Notes: generated by a model from the sequence alone, not told the origin. DNA of 64,000 nucleotides from an uncultured Oxalobacteraceae bacterium (GCA_946480015.1 CAMLIL010000008.1:1-64000), one strand, 5' to 3'. Positions 27,132 to 36,543 are shown, counted from the first letter of the stretch. Made by a program: numbers and translations.

Positions 27132-28526
27132 TCAGGAATCGGCGCGCACGGAACCGGTGCCGGTGTGACTGCGTTGCCACGCGCGCGTCAGGTCGAGCGC
27201 GCAGCCGATCTCGGACGAGGTCAGGCGGCGCGCCACGATGCTCTTGCTGGCGCTGGCCGTTTCATCGCCGGCATCGGCGGCCAGCAGCATCCACATATAC
27301 GAGCGCACGCTGTCGCGCACCACGCCGCGGCCGGTGTTGTACATGCCCGCCAGGTTGTACTGGGCCAGTGCGTGGCCCTGCTCGGCGGCCTGGCCGTACC
27401 AGTAGACGGCCATCGCATCGTCGCGCGGCACGCCCTGGCCGTTGGCGTACATGACGCCGAGGTTGTTCTGGGCGCTGGCATCGCCCTGCTCGGCGGCGAT
27501 CCGGTACCAGTGCGCCGCGCGCGCCTCGTCGACCGCCACGCCCTGGCCGGTGGCGTAGATCACGCCCAGGTTGAACTGGGCATTGGCAGCACCCTGCTCG
27601 GCGGCGCGCTGGTACCATTCGAGCGCGCGCAGCTCGTCGCGGGCGGTGCCACGGCCGTTGGCATACATGCTGCCCAGATTGTATTGCGCCAGCATGTGGC
27701 CCTGCTCGGCGGCGCGCAAGTACCAGCTCAGCGCGCGGCTTTCGTCGGCCTCCACGCCCTGGCCGTTGGCCAGCATCACGCCCAGGTTGAACTGGGCATC
27801 CTTGTCGCCCTGGCCGGCGGCGCGTTCGAGCCAGGCGAAGGCGCGCAAGGGATCGGTGCGCACGCCCAGCCCCTCGGCGTAGGCCACCCCGAGGTAGCGC
27901 TGGGCCACCGGATTGCCTTGGGCGGCGGCCTGGCGGAACCAGCAGATGGCTTGCGCATTGCTGGCCTCGACGCCCTGCCCGCGCTTGTACATCAGCCCCA
28001 GGTTGAGCTGGGCGTGGGCGTCGCCCTGGACGGCGGCCTTGCGGAACCAGGCCATGGCCAGCGGATAGTTGGTCGGCGCGCCGTGGCCGAACAGATAACA
28101 TTCTGCCAGCAGGCTCTGGGCACTGGCCGCCCCCTGTTCGGCCGCACGGTAAAACCAGGCCAGGGCCTGTTCATGATTCTGTTCCACGCCGCGGCCCTTG
28201 CGGTACATCTGGCCGAGGTTCTGCTGGGCGGAAGGGTCGCCCTGCTCGGCGGCGTGGCGGAACCAGTAGGCCGCTTCGGCATCGTTGCGCTCGACGCCGC
28301 GGCCGTTGTAGTACAGCGCCCCGAGATGATTCTGCGCAAACGCCAGCCCTTGCATGGCTGCCTGGCGCAGCCATTTGAAGGCGTGGGCGTAGTCGCGCTC
28401 GATGCAGTCGCCTTTCTTGTACATCAGCCCAAGGTTGAACTGCGCGTAGGCATCGCCGCGCTGGGCAGCCTGGCGGAACCATACAAAGGTCTGATAGTTC
28501 TCGCGAGTGGTGTTCTGGCGGTTCAT
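27132..28526 (-). CDS. Sel1-like repeat (SLR/TPR) protein
   Basis: A 464-residue protein made almost entirely of 36-residue Sel1-like repeats. I count eleven full units and one degenerate unit, with the consensus A..WFR.AAEQGdA.AQ.NLG.MY..GrGV..D. It ends with a short basic tail. GGAGG lies 6 bases before the ATG at 28526; the ATG at 28532 directly abuts GGAGG and is less likely. There is no signal peptide, so it is probably a cytoplasmic protein-interaction scaffold. Its partner is unknown. Confidence 0.9.
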   Translation of the reverse strand: MNRQNTTRENYQTFVWFRQAAQRGDAYAQFNLGLMYKKGDCIERDYAHAFKWLRQAAMQGLAFAQNHLGALYYNGRGVERNDAEAAYWFRHAAEQGDPSAQQNLGQMYRKGRGVEQNHEQALAWFYRAAEQGAASAQSLLAECYLFGHGAPTNYPLAMAWFRKAAVQGDAHAQLNLGLMYKRGQGVEASNAQAICWFRQAAAQGNPVAQRYLGVAYAEGLGVRTDPLRAFAWLERAAGQGDKDAQFNLGVMLANGQGVEADESRALSWYLRAAEQGHMLAQYNLGSMYANGRGTARDELRALEWYQRAAEQGAANAQFNLGVIYATGQGVAVDEARAAHWYRIAAEQGDASAQNNLGVMYANGQGVPRDDAMAVYWYGQAAEQGHALAQYNLAGMYNTGRGVVRDSVRSYMWMLLAADAGDETASASKSIVARRLTSSEIGCALDLTRAWQRSHTGTGSVRADS

Positions 28527-28678
28527 GCTCATCCTCCGGCGCGAGTGGCCGTTGCAATGCAGGAATGGGGAGGCTGCACAGGCGACAAGCGGCCTGAGAT
28601 ATTGCTAAAATTTTAATGCGCTGCACATACCGTCATTTGAGTGTGCACAAGCGAGATAGCAAATTGGAATGATCAGAC

Positions 28679-28712
28679 AGCCTGAATCGGCCTTGCGGCG
28701 GCGATTCAGGCT
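28679..28712 (-). terminator. Hairpin downstream of the TonB-receptor gene
   Basis: A perfect 11-base-pair inverted repeat (28679-28689 with 28702-28712, 12-base loop) lies 9 bases past the stop codon of the TonB receptor. The tract after it on the minus strand (CTGTCTGATCATTCC) is only weakly T-rich, so termination is plausible but not certain. Confidence 0.45.
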
Positions 28713-28721
28713 TGGGAGGGC

Positions 28722-30713
28722 TTAGAACTTGGTGCGCACGCCGAACACGAAGTTGCGTCCCGGCAGTGGTGCCACATCTTTCAGCAAGGAAGTCGACAGG
28801 CGGATTTCCTCGTTCAGCAGGTTTTTAGCCAGCAGGAACCAGGTCAGGTCGGCGGCGCCGGCGTGCTGGGTATAGGACAGGCTGGCGTTGAGCTGGGTGA
28901 AGGCCGGGGTCGGAGTGGATTCGGACGCGGCCAGGCGGTCCTGGCGCAGGTTGCGCACCACCGACAGCGCGCTGCGCAGGGTGGCCGTGCGGTAACCCAG
29001 ATCGGCACCGAAGCGTGCGGCCGGTTGCAGCGGCAGGCTGCCGGCGTCGTCCAGACGTCCGCGCGAAGTGTCGGCAAAGCCGCGCGCCGACCAGCCCAGG
29101 CCGTGCTGGTTCCACGCCACTTCGCCTTCGGCGCCGTGGATGGTGGCGTCACCCTGCTGGAAGCGGCGTGTCCGGAATTCGCCGCCCGGCAAGCCTACCT
29201 CGTCGACCATGTCGTTGGTGACATTGCCGTATATGAAGTCGCTGACCTTGTTGATGAACAGATTGCCTTTCCAGCGCAGCAGGCCGGCCGTGTTCTGCAA
29301 GGACAATTCCAGGTTGCGCGAGGTTTCCTTCTTGAAGTCCGGATTGCCGATGTCGAACGTGGCCGTGGCATCGTGCGGGCCGCCCGAATACAGTTCTTCG
29401 GTGGCCGGTGCGCGCTGGGCCACCGACACGGTCGCGCCGGCAGCGTAGCCCGGCACGAAGGCCCACTGGGCGCCGGCCGAATACGAACCGAGCTGGAAGT
29501 GGCGCTCGCCGGCATCGAGCGGTTGGCGCTTGACGTGCTCGGCGCGCGCGCCGGCATTGACGCGTACCGATCCAAATTCGTGCTCTTCGACCACGAACAG
29601 CGCGCTACTGATCGAATGGGTGACCGGCACGGTGTCGGGCCCGCCTTCGGCGCTGAGCGCGGAAAAGTGGGTGTTTTCGGTCTGCACGCCAAGCGTGCCA
29701 TGCCAGCCGCCCAGCGGCGCGTGGCTCGCTTCCAGGCGGGTTTCCAGCGCGCGGTTCGTGAAGCGCACTTCCGGCACATTCTCGTGGTCCAGTTCGGCGT
29801 GCTGGTAATCGGTGTAGCCCAGCTTGACGCGCACCTGCTCGATGCCGGCCAGCGGCGACTTCCACAAGCCGTCGACGTCGTAGCGGCGCTGCGACTGGTC
29901 GATACGCGAGCCTTCCAGGGTCGGAATGCCGTACAGGTTGTCGAGTTTGCTGACCGATGCGCCCAGGTGTCCCCAATCGCCGATCAGGGCAGCGCCCGCG
30001 CCGACGCTGTCCTGGCGCGTAGCCGAGTACGGCAAGCGGCCATCGGGCGGCGGCGCCTGGCCGACTTGCTGCCCGCCCGGAATCCGGTAATCGTCCGCAT
30101 GGCGCAGATTGCCGTCCAGGTGCAGGCCGATGTTGCCAACCGCGCCGTCGAGCGAACCGGAGATCCCGCTGGCGCGGTCGCCCGTGCTGTAGCGCATTTC
30201 GGTCTGGCCGCCGACATGCGGCTCGAGCGCGGTTGGAATGCGCTCGTTGACAATATTCACCAGCCCACCGATGGCGCCGGAACCGTACAGCAAGGCCGCC
30301 GGGCCGCGCAGAATTTCAATCTGACGCGAAATGGCGCCGTCGGCCGAGACCGCGTGGTCGTTCGACAGGCCGGACACATCGGAGACGGCCATGCCGTTTT
30401 CCAGCATCTTGACGCGCGAGCCTTCCAGGCCGCGAATGATCGGGCGCGAAGCCCCGGCGCCGAAACCGGAGGCCGACACGCCCAGTTCATTGGACAGGGT
30501 CTCGCCCAGGGAACTGCCGAGTTTATCGCGCAGTTCGTCGCCGGACAGGATCTTGGCGGGCGTGAGAATCTGGTCGCCCTCGCCGGCGCCAAAGGGCGAG
30601 GCGGTGACGATGACTTTGGGCACCACCGGCGCGTCCGGGGTGGATTGGGCATGCGCCAGGGACGCAAGGGCGGAAACAATCGCGCTGGCAAGCAGCGTGC
30701 GTGGTACGTTCAT
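28722..30713 (-). CDS. TonB-dependent outer-membrane receptor (ZnuD-like)
   Basis: A 663-residue receptor. It has a signal peptide (LLASAIVSALASLAHA), a TonB-box-like region (KVIVTASPF), a plug domain (GDELRDKLGSSLGETLSNELGVS, then RPIIRGLEGSRVKMLENGM and ILRGPAALLYGSGAIGG) and a 22-strand beta-barrel ending in Phe. The plug text resembles zinc/ZnuD-type receptors. A His/Asp-rich stretch (TDYQHAELDHENVPE) could bind metal. GAGG lies 7 bases before the ATG. It follows a DUF2946-type secreted protein. Metal uptake is the likely role; zinc specificity is inference. Confidence 0.88.
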   Translation of the reverse strand: MNVPRTLLASAIVSALASLAHAQSTPDAPVVPKVIVTASPFGAGEGDQILTPAKILSGDELRDKLGSSLGETLSNELGVSASGFGAGASRPIIRGLEGSRVKMLENGMAVSDVSGLSNDHAVSADGAISRQIEILRGPAALLYGSGAIGGLVNIVNERIPTALEPHVGGQTEMRYSTGDRASGISGSLDGAVGNIGLHLDGNLRHADDYRIPGGQQVGQAPPPDGRLPYSATRQDSVGAGAALIGDWGHLGASVSKLDNLYGIPTLEGSRIDQSQRRYDVDGLWKSPLAGIEQVRVKLGYTDYQHAELDHENVPEVRFTNRALETRLEASHAPLGGWHGTLGVQTENTHFSALSAEGGPDTVPVTHSISSALFVVEEHEFGSVRVNAGARAEHVKRQPLDAGERHFQLGSYSAGAQWAFVPGYAAGATVSVAQRAPATEELYSGGPHDATATFDIGNPDFKKETSRNLELSLQNTAGLLRWKGNLFINKVSDFIYGNVTNDMVDEVGLPGGEFRTRRFQQGDATIHGAEGEVAWNQHGLGWSARGFADTSRGRLDDAGSLPLQPAARFGADLGYRTATLRSALSVVRNLRQDRLAASESTPTPAFTQLNASLSYTQHAGAADLTWFLLAKNLLNEEIRLSTSLLKDVAPLPGRNFVFGVRTKF

Positions 30714-30804
30714 TCAAAAACCTCATCAACAACAAGCAATGGACAAGCGACCGCCGCCGCGCGCAGGAAGGCGCGGACAGGTCGGCAGCGACAGGCAAAG
30801 GTTG

Positions 30805-31146
30805 TCAGGCGTGAGGCGGGGCGCGCGACTGGAACGGGCACGCGTTGTGGCGGTCCCGGCCCGCCGCGACAGGCAGGAGGAAGGCGCAGTCGGCCAGGTC
30901 GAGCGGAACGAAGGCACGCGGGCTCGTGCCCAGCGGCCCGGCCAGCTGGGCAAAAGCCAGGCATTGCTGGCAACCCGGATCCAGCGCCGGGCTCTTCGAC
31001 CGCCCGCCGTCGTCATCGCCGTCCTGGCCCAGCGCCGCCACCGGCAGCGCCGCGCGCAGGTGCGAGAACGCATGCGTCGCCGCCATCTGCTGGGTAAGCA
31101 GCAGAAGCAGCGACAGCAGGATGCGAACGATGACGTGGCGGCTCAT
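30805..31146 (-). CDS. Small exported protein, DUF2946-like
   Basis: A 113-residue protein with a signal peptide (IVRILLSLLLLLTQQMAATHA), then an Asp/Gly-rich segment (LGQDGDDDGG) and a CxxC motif (DPGCQQCLAFAQL) followed by a hydrophobic stretch. This layout matches DUF2946 proteins, which recur next to TonB receptors for metals. The CxxC, acidic run and terminal His suggest metal binding. A minus-strand TACAAT just upstream may be its -10. It is first in the unit with the TonB receptor. Confidence 0.75.
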   Translation of the reverse strand: MSRHVIVRILLSLLLLLTQQMAATHAFSHLRAALPVAALGQDGDDDGGRSKSPALDPGCQQCLAFAQLAGPLGTSPRAFVPLDLADCAFLLPVAAGRDRHNACPFQSRAPPHA

Positions 31147-31167
31147 ATGCGCGCTATTGTAATGCTA

Positions 31168-31803
31168 TTAAGGAAAGGATGTGCGTCCGGCGGCGTACTT
31201 GAGCAAGTAGTCCGGGACTTTGGCCGCACTCAGTTTATTGACCGACACCAGCAATTGCGGCTCGACCGGCCCGAGCGCGTAGCGCTGGTCCAGATGGCGG
31301 GCGATGTGGATCAGCAACTCGGCCGCCACCTCGGCATCCGATTCGGCCCGGTGGGCGGCGCTGCGGAAACGGATGCCCAGCTGACCGGACAGCTGGCCCA
31401 GCTTGTAACTCGGCATGCCGGGAAAAATGCGGCGCGACAGTTTCAGCGAGCACACCAGTCCCACGTGGCCGCAGCTGCGTCCCAGCCGTTCGGCCTCGGC
31501 CTTGAGAAATTTTTCGTCGAAACTGGCGTTATGGGCCGACAAGGTGTCGCCACCGATAAAGTCCAGCAGCTCGGGCACCACCTGCGACACCGGCGGAGCG
31601 GCATCGACCATGGCCTGGCTGATGCCGGTCAGCTGGGTGATGAAGGATGGAATGCGCGCATGACAATTGACCAGCGAAACATAGCGCTCGGTCACCCGGC
31701 CGGCCACGATGCGCAGCGCCGCCACTTCGGTGATACGGTCGCCCATGGCCGGCGACAGGCCGGTGGTCTCGAAGTCGAGCATGACGATGGGTTTCTCGAA
31801 CAT
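31168..31803 (-). CDS. DnaQ-like 3'-5' exonuclease (DEDDh)
   Basis: A 211-residue exonuclease-domain protein. Motif ExoI is VMLDFETTGLSP, ExoII is LSAHNASFDEKFL, and ExoIII is the His/Asp pair in AAHRAESDAEVAAELL. This places it in the DEDDh family with PolIII epsilon and related proofreading or RNase T-like enzymes. It is too short and diverged to be the replicative epsilon. It lies 12 bases after the Hsp70-like gene, so the two are probably cotranscribed. Confidence 0.9.
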   Translation of the reverse strand: MFEKPIVMLDFETTGLSPAMGDRITEVAALRIVAGRVTERYVSLVNCHARIPSFITQLTGISQAMVDAAPPVSQVVPELLDFIGGDTLSAHNASFDEKFLKAEAERLGRSCGHVGLVCSLKLSRRIFPGMPSYKLGQLSGQLGIRFRSAAHRAESDAEVAAELLIHIARHLDQRYALGPVEPQLLVSVNKLSAAKVPDYLLKYAAGRTSFP

Positions 31804-31815
31804 CGCGGGTCCTTG

Positions 31816-33066
31816 CTAGCTGAATTTACGCACGGCATCGAGCGCCAGCCCGGCGCCGATGCTGCCGAACAGGTCGCCCTCGACCTTGCGCGCGGCCGGC
31901 AACAGCGCGCCGATATGTTCGCGCAGCAAGCGCACGCCGCTCGACCCGCCCGTGAAAAACACGGTATCGACCTGATCGGCCTTGATGCCGGCATCGGCCA
32001 GCAGTTTGCGCACCGTCAAGCCGACCGACTCGACCAGATGGCCGACCGCATCGTTGAAGGTACCCACGGGCACCGTCAAGCGCTGCGGCGGCGCCAGCCG
32101 GTCCAGGTCAAGCTCGGCGACCGGGCTGGCCGACAGGCCGATCTTGGCCTCCTCCACCTGCATCGCCAGCCAATGGCCGGCACGCTCGTCGATCAGGCGC
32201 TGCAGGCGCATCAGCTTGTCCGGTTCGCGCGCATCGCGCACCACGTCGGCCAGCTGGGTCCAGGTCTTCTTGGTGTACGCCATATTAATAGTGTGCCAGG
32301 TCGCCAGGTTGAAGTAATAACTCGACGGAATCGCCGTGTCATTGGTCATCAGGCTCTGGTAGCCCAACAGCGGCATCACCGACGCCAGGCTCAGGTATTT
32401 ATCGAAGTCGGTGCCGCCGATATGCACCCCGCCGGTGGCGAGGATGTCGCCGCGCCGGTCAAGCTGGCTGACCCGCTCCGGTGCCAGCCGCACCAGCGAA
32501 AAGTCCGAGGTGCCGCCGCCGATGTCGACGATCAACACCAGTTCTTCGCGCGCGATCTGCGATTCGTAGTCGAACGCGGCGGCGATCGGTTCGTACTGGA
32601 AAGCCACCTGCTTGAAACCGACCGCGCGGGCGATGCCTTCCAGGGTATCTTCCGCCTGACGGTCGGCATCGGCACTGTCGTCGATGAAAAACACCGGGCG
32701 CCCGAACACGGCGGACTCGAAGGGCTGGCCGGCGGCGGCCTCGGCCCTGCGCTTGAGTTCGCCGATGAACTGGGTCAGCAGCAGGCGGAACGGCAGCGCC
32801 CGCCCGGCCACCTCGGTCTGGCCATCGATCAGGCTAGTGCCCAGCAAGCTTTTCAGCGAGCGCATCAGGCGCCCTTCGTAACCGGCCAGATAGCCGGCCA
32901 AGGCCGCGCGCCCGTAGCTGACCTCGTCATCGTCGGCATTGAAAAACACCACCGACGGCAGGGTTGGCTTGCCGTCTTCCAGCGCGAGCAGCGCCGGCAG
33001 GCCGGGGCGCACCAGCCCGACGGTTGAGTTGGAGGTGCCGAAATCGATGCCGCAAGCGTGTGCCAT
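31816..33066 (-). CDS. Hsp70-family ATPase, YegD-like
   Basis: A 416-residue protein containing only the actin-like ATPase domain of Hsp70, without the substrate-binding lid of DnaK. Phosphate motif 1 is IDFGTSNSTVGLV, phosphate 2 is LIVDIGGGTSDFSLV, and the adenosine motif is DTVFFTGGSSGVRLLREHI. This matches YegD-type proteins, whose clients are unknown. It is divergent from the LacI regulator gene and upstream of the exonuclease gene. Confidence 0.92.
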   Translation of the reverse strand: MAHACGIDFGTSNSTVGLVRPGLPALLALEDGKPTLPSVVFFNADDDEVSYGRAALAGYLAGYEGRLMRSLKSLLGTSLIDGQTEVAGRALPFRLLLTQFIGELKRRAEAAAGQPFESAVFGRPVFFIDDSADADRQAEDTLEGIARAVGFKQVAFQYEPIAAAFDYESQIAREELVLIVDIGGGTSDFSLVRLAPERVSQLDRRGDILATGGVHIGGTDFDKYLSLASVMPLLGYQSLMTNDTAIPSSYYFNLATWHTINMAYTKKTWTQLADVVRDAREPDKLMRLQRLIDERAGHWLAMQVEEAKIGLSASPVAELDLDRLAPPQRLTVPVGTFNDAVGHLVESVGLTVRKLLADAGIKADQVDTVFFTGGSSGVRLLREHIGALLPAARKVEGDLFGSIGAGLALDAVRKFS

Positions 33067-33257
33067 GAAACCCTTTTAAGTAAGGGGCGGTATGTTACCA
33101 GATTCCCGTGGCAATGGCTGTGGCTGGCACGGGGGAAATAACAACAGTGGGCATCCGTCCAGCATGCTTTTCTATTTCTTAAGGGAAAGCTATTGCCACA
33201 GAGTAAGCCGGCTTGCTACACTAGAAAACGCCATCCTCAGGCCCCACGCCCGCCACC

Positions 33258-34325
33258 ATGAACAATCCTATGCCGCCGCTGGCCATTGCCGACCTCAAGG
33301 CGCTGATCCGCACCGAAGCGCGCCGGGTCACGTCCTACGACGTCGCGATCGCGGCCGGGGTTTCGCAGTCGGCCGTGTCGCGCTGTTTTCAGCCCAAGGC
33401 CAGCGTCTCCAAGGCCACCTACGCGCGCGTGATGGAAGCGGCGCGCGATCTCGACTACACCCCCAATGCCGCCGCGCGCAGCCTCAACACCCGGCGTTCC
33501 AACCTGGTGGCGGTGGTGCTGTCGACCCAGGTCAGCATGCACTATCCGGAAGTATTGTCCGAGCTGAGCCGCCAGTTCGGCCAGCGCGGCATGCGCGTAC
33601 TGTTGTTCAGCCTGGCGCACGAGAGCGACATCGACCACACCCTGGCCGATATCTGGCAGCACCAGGTTGACGGTGTGGTGGTGGGCGCCCAGCTCTCGCC
33701 CGTCCAGATGGCCGAATTCGAACGGCGCCAGGTGCCCTTTGTGCTGTTCAACCGGCAGCAGCCGGGCGGCCACGCCAGCGCGGTCGTGTGCGATCAGCAG
33801 GAAGCGGCGCGCCTGATGGTCACCCGCCTGGCCGCGGCCGGCCACAAGCGCTTCGCCATGATCGACGGCCCGGCCGACTCGGTGCTCGCCAACGAGCGCC
33901 GGCGCGGAGTGTGCGCGCGTCTGGAGGAGATCGGCCTGGCCGCGCCGCTGGTGGTGGCCGGCGGCTTCGACTACGCCAGCGGCAGCCACGGCCTGCGCGA
34001 AATCGTCGGTCGCCTGGGCGGCCTGCCCGACGCCGTCATCTGCGCCAACGATGTGATGGCCATCGGCTGCCTGGACAGCGCGCGCCACGACATGCAACTG
34101 ACGGTGCCGCGCGACCTGTCGATCACCGGCTTCGACGGTATCCCCCAGGCGGGCTGGCTGAGCTATAACCTGACCACCCTGCGCCTGCCCATGCAACCCA
34201 TGACCCTGGCGGTGGCCGAGCTGCTGACCAATCTGATCTCCAACGGCCAGCAGGCGCCGGCGCGACTATCGTTTTCCGCCACCGTCGTCGACGGTGCTAC
34301 CGCGCGCCTGGGTCCGGCGTCCTGA
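33258..34325 (+). CDS. LacI-family transcriptional regulator
   Basis: A 355-residue repressor. The N-terminal HTH is VTSYDVAIAAGVSQSAVSRCFQPKASVSKATYARVMEAA, with the hinge helix at DLDYTPNAAARSLNTRRSNLVAVVL. A periplasmic-binding-protein-like effector domain follows, including DAVICANDVMAIGCLDSARHDM and SITGFDGIPQAGW. No sugar-utilization gene is adjacent, so the target is elsewhere. The nearest LacI-type palindrome in the window is at 54768. The 191-base divergent gap to the Hsp70 gene holds two small hairpins but no clear promoter. Confidence 0.93.
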   Translation: MNNPMPPLAIADLKALIRTEARRVTSYDVAIAAGVSQSAVSRCFQPKASVSKATYARVMEAARDLDYTPNAAARSLNTRRSNLVAVVLSTQVSMHYPEVLSELSRQFGQRGMRVLLFSLAHESDIDHTLADIWQHQVDGVVVGAQLSPVQMAEFERRQVPFVLFNRQQPGGHASAVVCDQQEAARLMVTRLAAAGHKRFAMIDGPADSVLANERRRGVCARLEEIGLAAPLVVAGGFDYASGSHGLREIVGRLGGLPDAVICANDVMAIGCLDSARHDMQLTVPRDLSITGFDGIPQAGWLSYNLTTLRLPMQPMTLAVAELLTNLISNGQQAPARLSFSATVVDGATARLGPAS

Positions 34326-34458
34326 CGCCTGTCAAAGAAGATTCACTGCGGCGCGGGAACCGGCGCCGATCGCGCCTCTCTAATTGGTAGTCTCATCCAC
34401 GCCGCGCATGCGCCATGCATGCCGGGCGACCGCACGGGCTACCGCAAGGAGGAACGTC

Positions 34459-36054
34459 ATGCACGCCGACACGCTCGATGGCCACGCAGCCCACCCTGCC
34501 GGCGCGGCGCACGCCCATCCGCACGGCTGGCGGCGCTGGCTGTACGCCACCAACCACAAGGATATCGGCACCCTGTATCTGTGGTTTTCCCTGGTCATGT
34601 TCATGACCGGCGGCGTGCTGGCACTGCTGATCCGCGCCGAACTGTTCCAGCCGGGCCTGCAATTCTTCCAGCCCGAGCTGTACAACCAGTTCGTCACCAT
34701 GCATGGGCTCATCATGGTGTTCGGCGCCATCATGCCGGGCTTCGTCGGCTTCGCCAACTGGATGGTGCCGCTGCAGATCGGCGCGTCCGACATGGCCTTC
34801 GCGCGCATGAACAACCTGTCGTTCTGGCTGCTGCCGCCCGCCGCGCTGCTGCTGCTGGCGGCCTTCTTCACGGCCGGCGGGGCGCCCGGCTCGGGCTGGA
34901 CCATGTACCCGCCGCTGTCGCTGCAGATGGGCGCCGGCATGGACATGACGATCTTCGCCGTGCACCTGATGGGCGCCTCGTCCATCATGGGCGCCATCAA
35001 CATCATCGTCACCATCCTCAACCTGCGCGCGCCCGGCATGGCCCTGATGAAAATGCCGATGTTCTGCTGGACCTGGCTGATCACCGCCTACCTGCTCATC
35101 GCCGTCATGCCGGTACTGGCCTGCGCCGTGACCATGCTGCTGACCGACCGCCATTTCGGCACCACCTTCTTCGATGCCGCCGCCGCCGGCGACCCGCTGA
35201 TCTTCCAGCACCTGTTCTGGTTTTTCGGCCACCCCGAGGTCTACATCATGATCCTGCCCGGCTTCGGCATCATTTCGCACGTGATTCCAGCCTTCTCGCG
35301 CAAGCCGCTGTTCGGCTACGCCTCCATGGTGTATGCGGCGGCCGCCATCGCCATCGTCTCGTTCATCGTCTGGGCCCACCACATGTTTACCACCGGCATG
35401 CCCGTCACGGCGCAACTGTTCTTCATGTACGCCACCATGCTGGTGGCGGTGCCGACCGGGGTCAAGGTATTCAACTGGATCGCCACCATGTGGCGCGGCT
35501 CGCTCACGTTCGAGCCGGCCATGCTGTTCGCCGTCGGCTTCATCTGGGTGTTCACCATCGGCGGCCTGTCCGGTGTGCTGCTGTCGATCGTGCCGATCGA
35601 CATCCAGGTGCAGGACACCTATTACGTAGTGGGCCATTTCCACTACGTGCTGGTGGCCGGCTCGCTGTTTGCCCTGTTTGCCGGCTTTTATTACTGGGTG
35701 CCGAAGTGGACCGGGCACATGGTCAGCGAGTGGCGTGGCAAATTCCACTTCTGGAATTCGCTCGTATGGGTGAATCTCACATTTTTCCCCATGCATTTCC
35801 TGGGCTTGGCCGGCATGCCGCGCCGCTACGCCGATTACCCGGCCCAGTTCGCCGACTTCAACGCCATCGTCAGCATGGGCGCGCTGCTGTTCGGGCTCAG
35901 CCAGGTGTACTGGCTGGTGGCGGTGGTGCTGCCGGTGGTGCGCGGTGGCCGTGCGGCGCCGGCCAAGCCCTGGGAGGGAGCCGAAGGGCTGGAATGGACC
36001 GTGCCCAGTCCGGCGCCCTTCCACACCTTCGAGACGCCGCCGGTGGTGAAGTGA
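34459..36054 (+). CDS. ctaD: Cytochrome c oxidase subunit I (aa3 type, A1 family)
   Basis: A 531-residue catalytic subunit with 12 transmembrane helices. Key residues are present: low-spin haem His82 (VTMHGLIM), CuB and cross-linked Tyr motif H258-P-E260-V-Y262, CuB histidines His307-His308, haem histidines in G-H393-F-H395-Y, D-channel Asp111 (GASDMAF) and K-channel Lys336 (PTGVKVFNW). AGGAGG precedes the ATG at 34459. No subunit II, III or assembly gene (ctaC, ctaE, ctaG) is nearby; only a DUF2244 gene follows. It is probably an accessory copy. Confidence 0.95.
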   Translation: MHADTLDGHAAHPAGAAHAHPHGWRRWLYATNHKDIGTLYLWFSLVMFMTGGVLALLIRAELFQPGLQFFQPELYNQFVTMHGLIMVFGAIMPGFVGFANWMVPLQIGASDMAFARMNNLSFWLLPPAALLLLAAFFTAGGAPGSGWTMYPPLSLQMGAGMDMTIFAVHLMGASSIMGAINIIVTILNLRAPGMALMKMPMFCWTWLITAYLLIAVMPVLACAVTMLLTDRHFGTTFFDAAAAGDPLIFQHLFWFFGHPEVYIMILPGFGIISHVIPAFSRKPLFGYASMVYAAAAIAIVSFIVWAHHMFTTGMPVTAQLFFMYATMLVAVPTGVKVFNWIATMWRGSLTFEPAMLFAVGFIWVFTIGGLSGVLLSIVPIDIQVQDTYYVVGHFHYVLVAGSLFALFAGFYYWVPKWTGHMVSEWRGKFHFWNSLVWVNLTFFPMHFLGLAGMPRRYADYPAQFADFNAIVSMGALLFGLSQVYWLVAVVLPVVRGGRAAPAKPWEGAEGLEWTVPSPAPFHTFETPPVVK

Positions 36055-36081
36055 GCGCATCGCGGTAGCGGGAGACGCCCC

Positions 36082-36543
36082 ATGGAACAGCACTGGCTAC
36101 TCAAGCGCAACTGTTCACTGTCACCGCGCCACTCGGTGCTGGCGATCGGAGCGCTGTGCGCCGTATTACTCATCGTCGGCTGTGTCTTCGCGCTGTTCGG
36201 CCTGTGGCCGGTGCTGGCCTTCGCCTGGCTGCATGTGCTGGCGCTGGTGGCGGCGCTGCTGAGCTACGCCAGCCACGCCGGCGACCGCGAACGCATCGCG
36301 CTCACGCCGGACTGCCTGCTGATCGAACGGGTCGAAGGCGACCGCGTTTGCCAGACCCGGCTCGACCCGTGCTGGACCCGCATCGTGCCGCCGGCCGGCC
36401 GCTTCGACTTGATCCACCTCGAAGCGCGCGGCGTGCAGGTTGATGTCGGCGGTTTTATCGACGAGCCCCAGCGCACCCAGGTCGCGCTGGAACTGCGCCG
36501 CCAGTTAAGGCTGCGCTCAGCTTTCCAGAGCCCCGCTCCGTAG
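36082..36543 (+). CDS. DUF2244 integral membrane protein
   Basis: A 153-residue protein with an N-terminal segment (LKRNCSLSPRHSVLAIGAL), two transmembrane helices (about 20-65) and a C-terminal soluble domain with WTRIV and GVQVDVGGFIDEPQRTQVALEL. This matches DUF2244, which is commonly found in cytochrome c oxidase gene clusters. Function is unknown but probably linked to oxidase assembly. It follows ctaD by 27 bases and overlaps the end of the convergent Clp-N gene by 27 bases. Confidence 0.85.
   Translation: MEQHWLLKRNCSLSPRHSVLAIGALCAVLLIVGCVFALFGLWPVLAFAWLHVLALVAALLSYASHAGDRERIALTPDCLLIERVEGDRVCQTRLDPCWTRIVPPAGRFDLIHLEARGVQVDVGGFIDEPQRTQVALELRRQLRLRSAFQSPAP

Noticed and set aside
27132..28526. 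Regular repeats that might suggest a CRISPR array or DNA tandem repeat
   Set aside because: The periodicity of about 108 bases is the 36-residue Sel1 protein repeat; the DNA units are diverged and there are no spacers.
31160..31170. TAAT-GCT-ATTA as a Zur box upstream of the metal-related genes
   Set aside because: The match to Zur consensus is too short and partial, and the site overlaps the end of the exonuclease gene.
30331..33027. An 898-codon plus-strand frame across the TonB receptor, exonuclease and Hsp70 genes
   Set aside because: It runs antisense to three well-supported genes and has no family resemblance.
33105..33133. CCCGTG/CACGGG hairpin in the LacI-Hsp70 gap as a terminator
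   Set aside because: It lies between divergent genes, where neither transcript ends, and has no T-tract.
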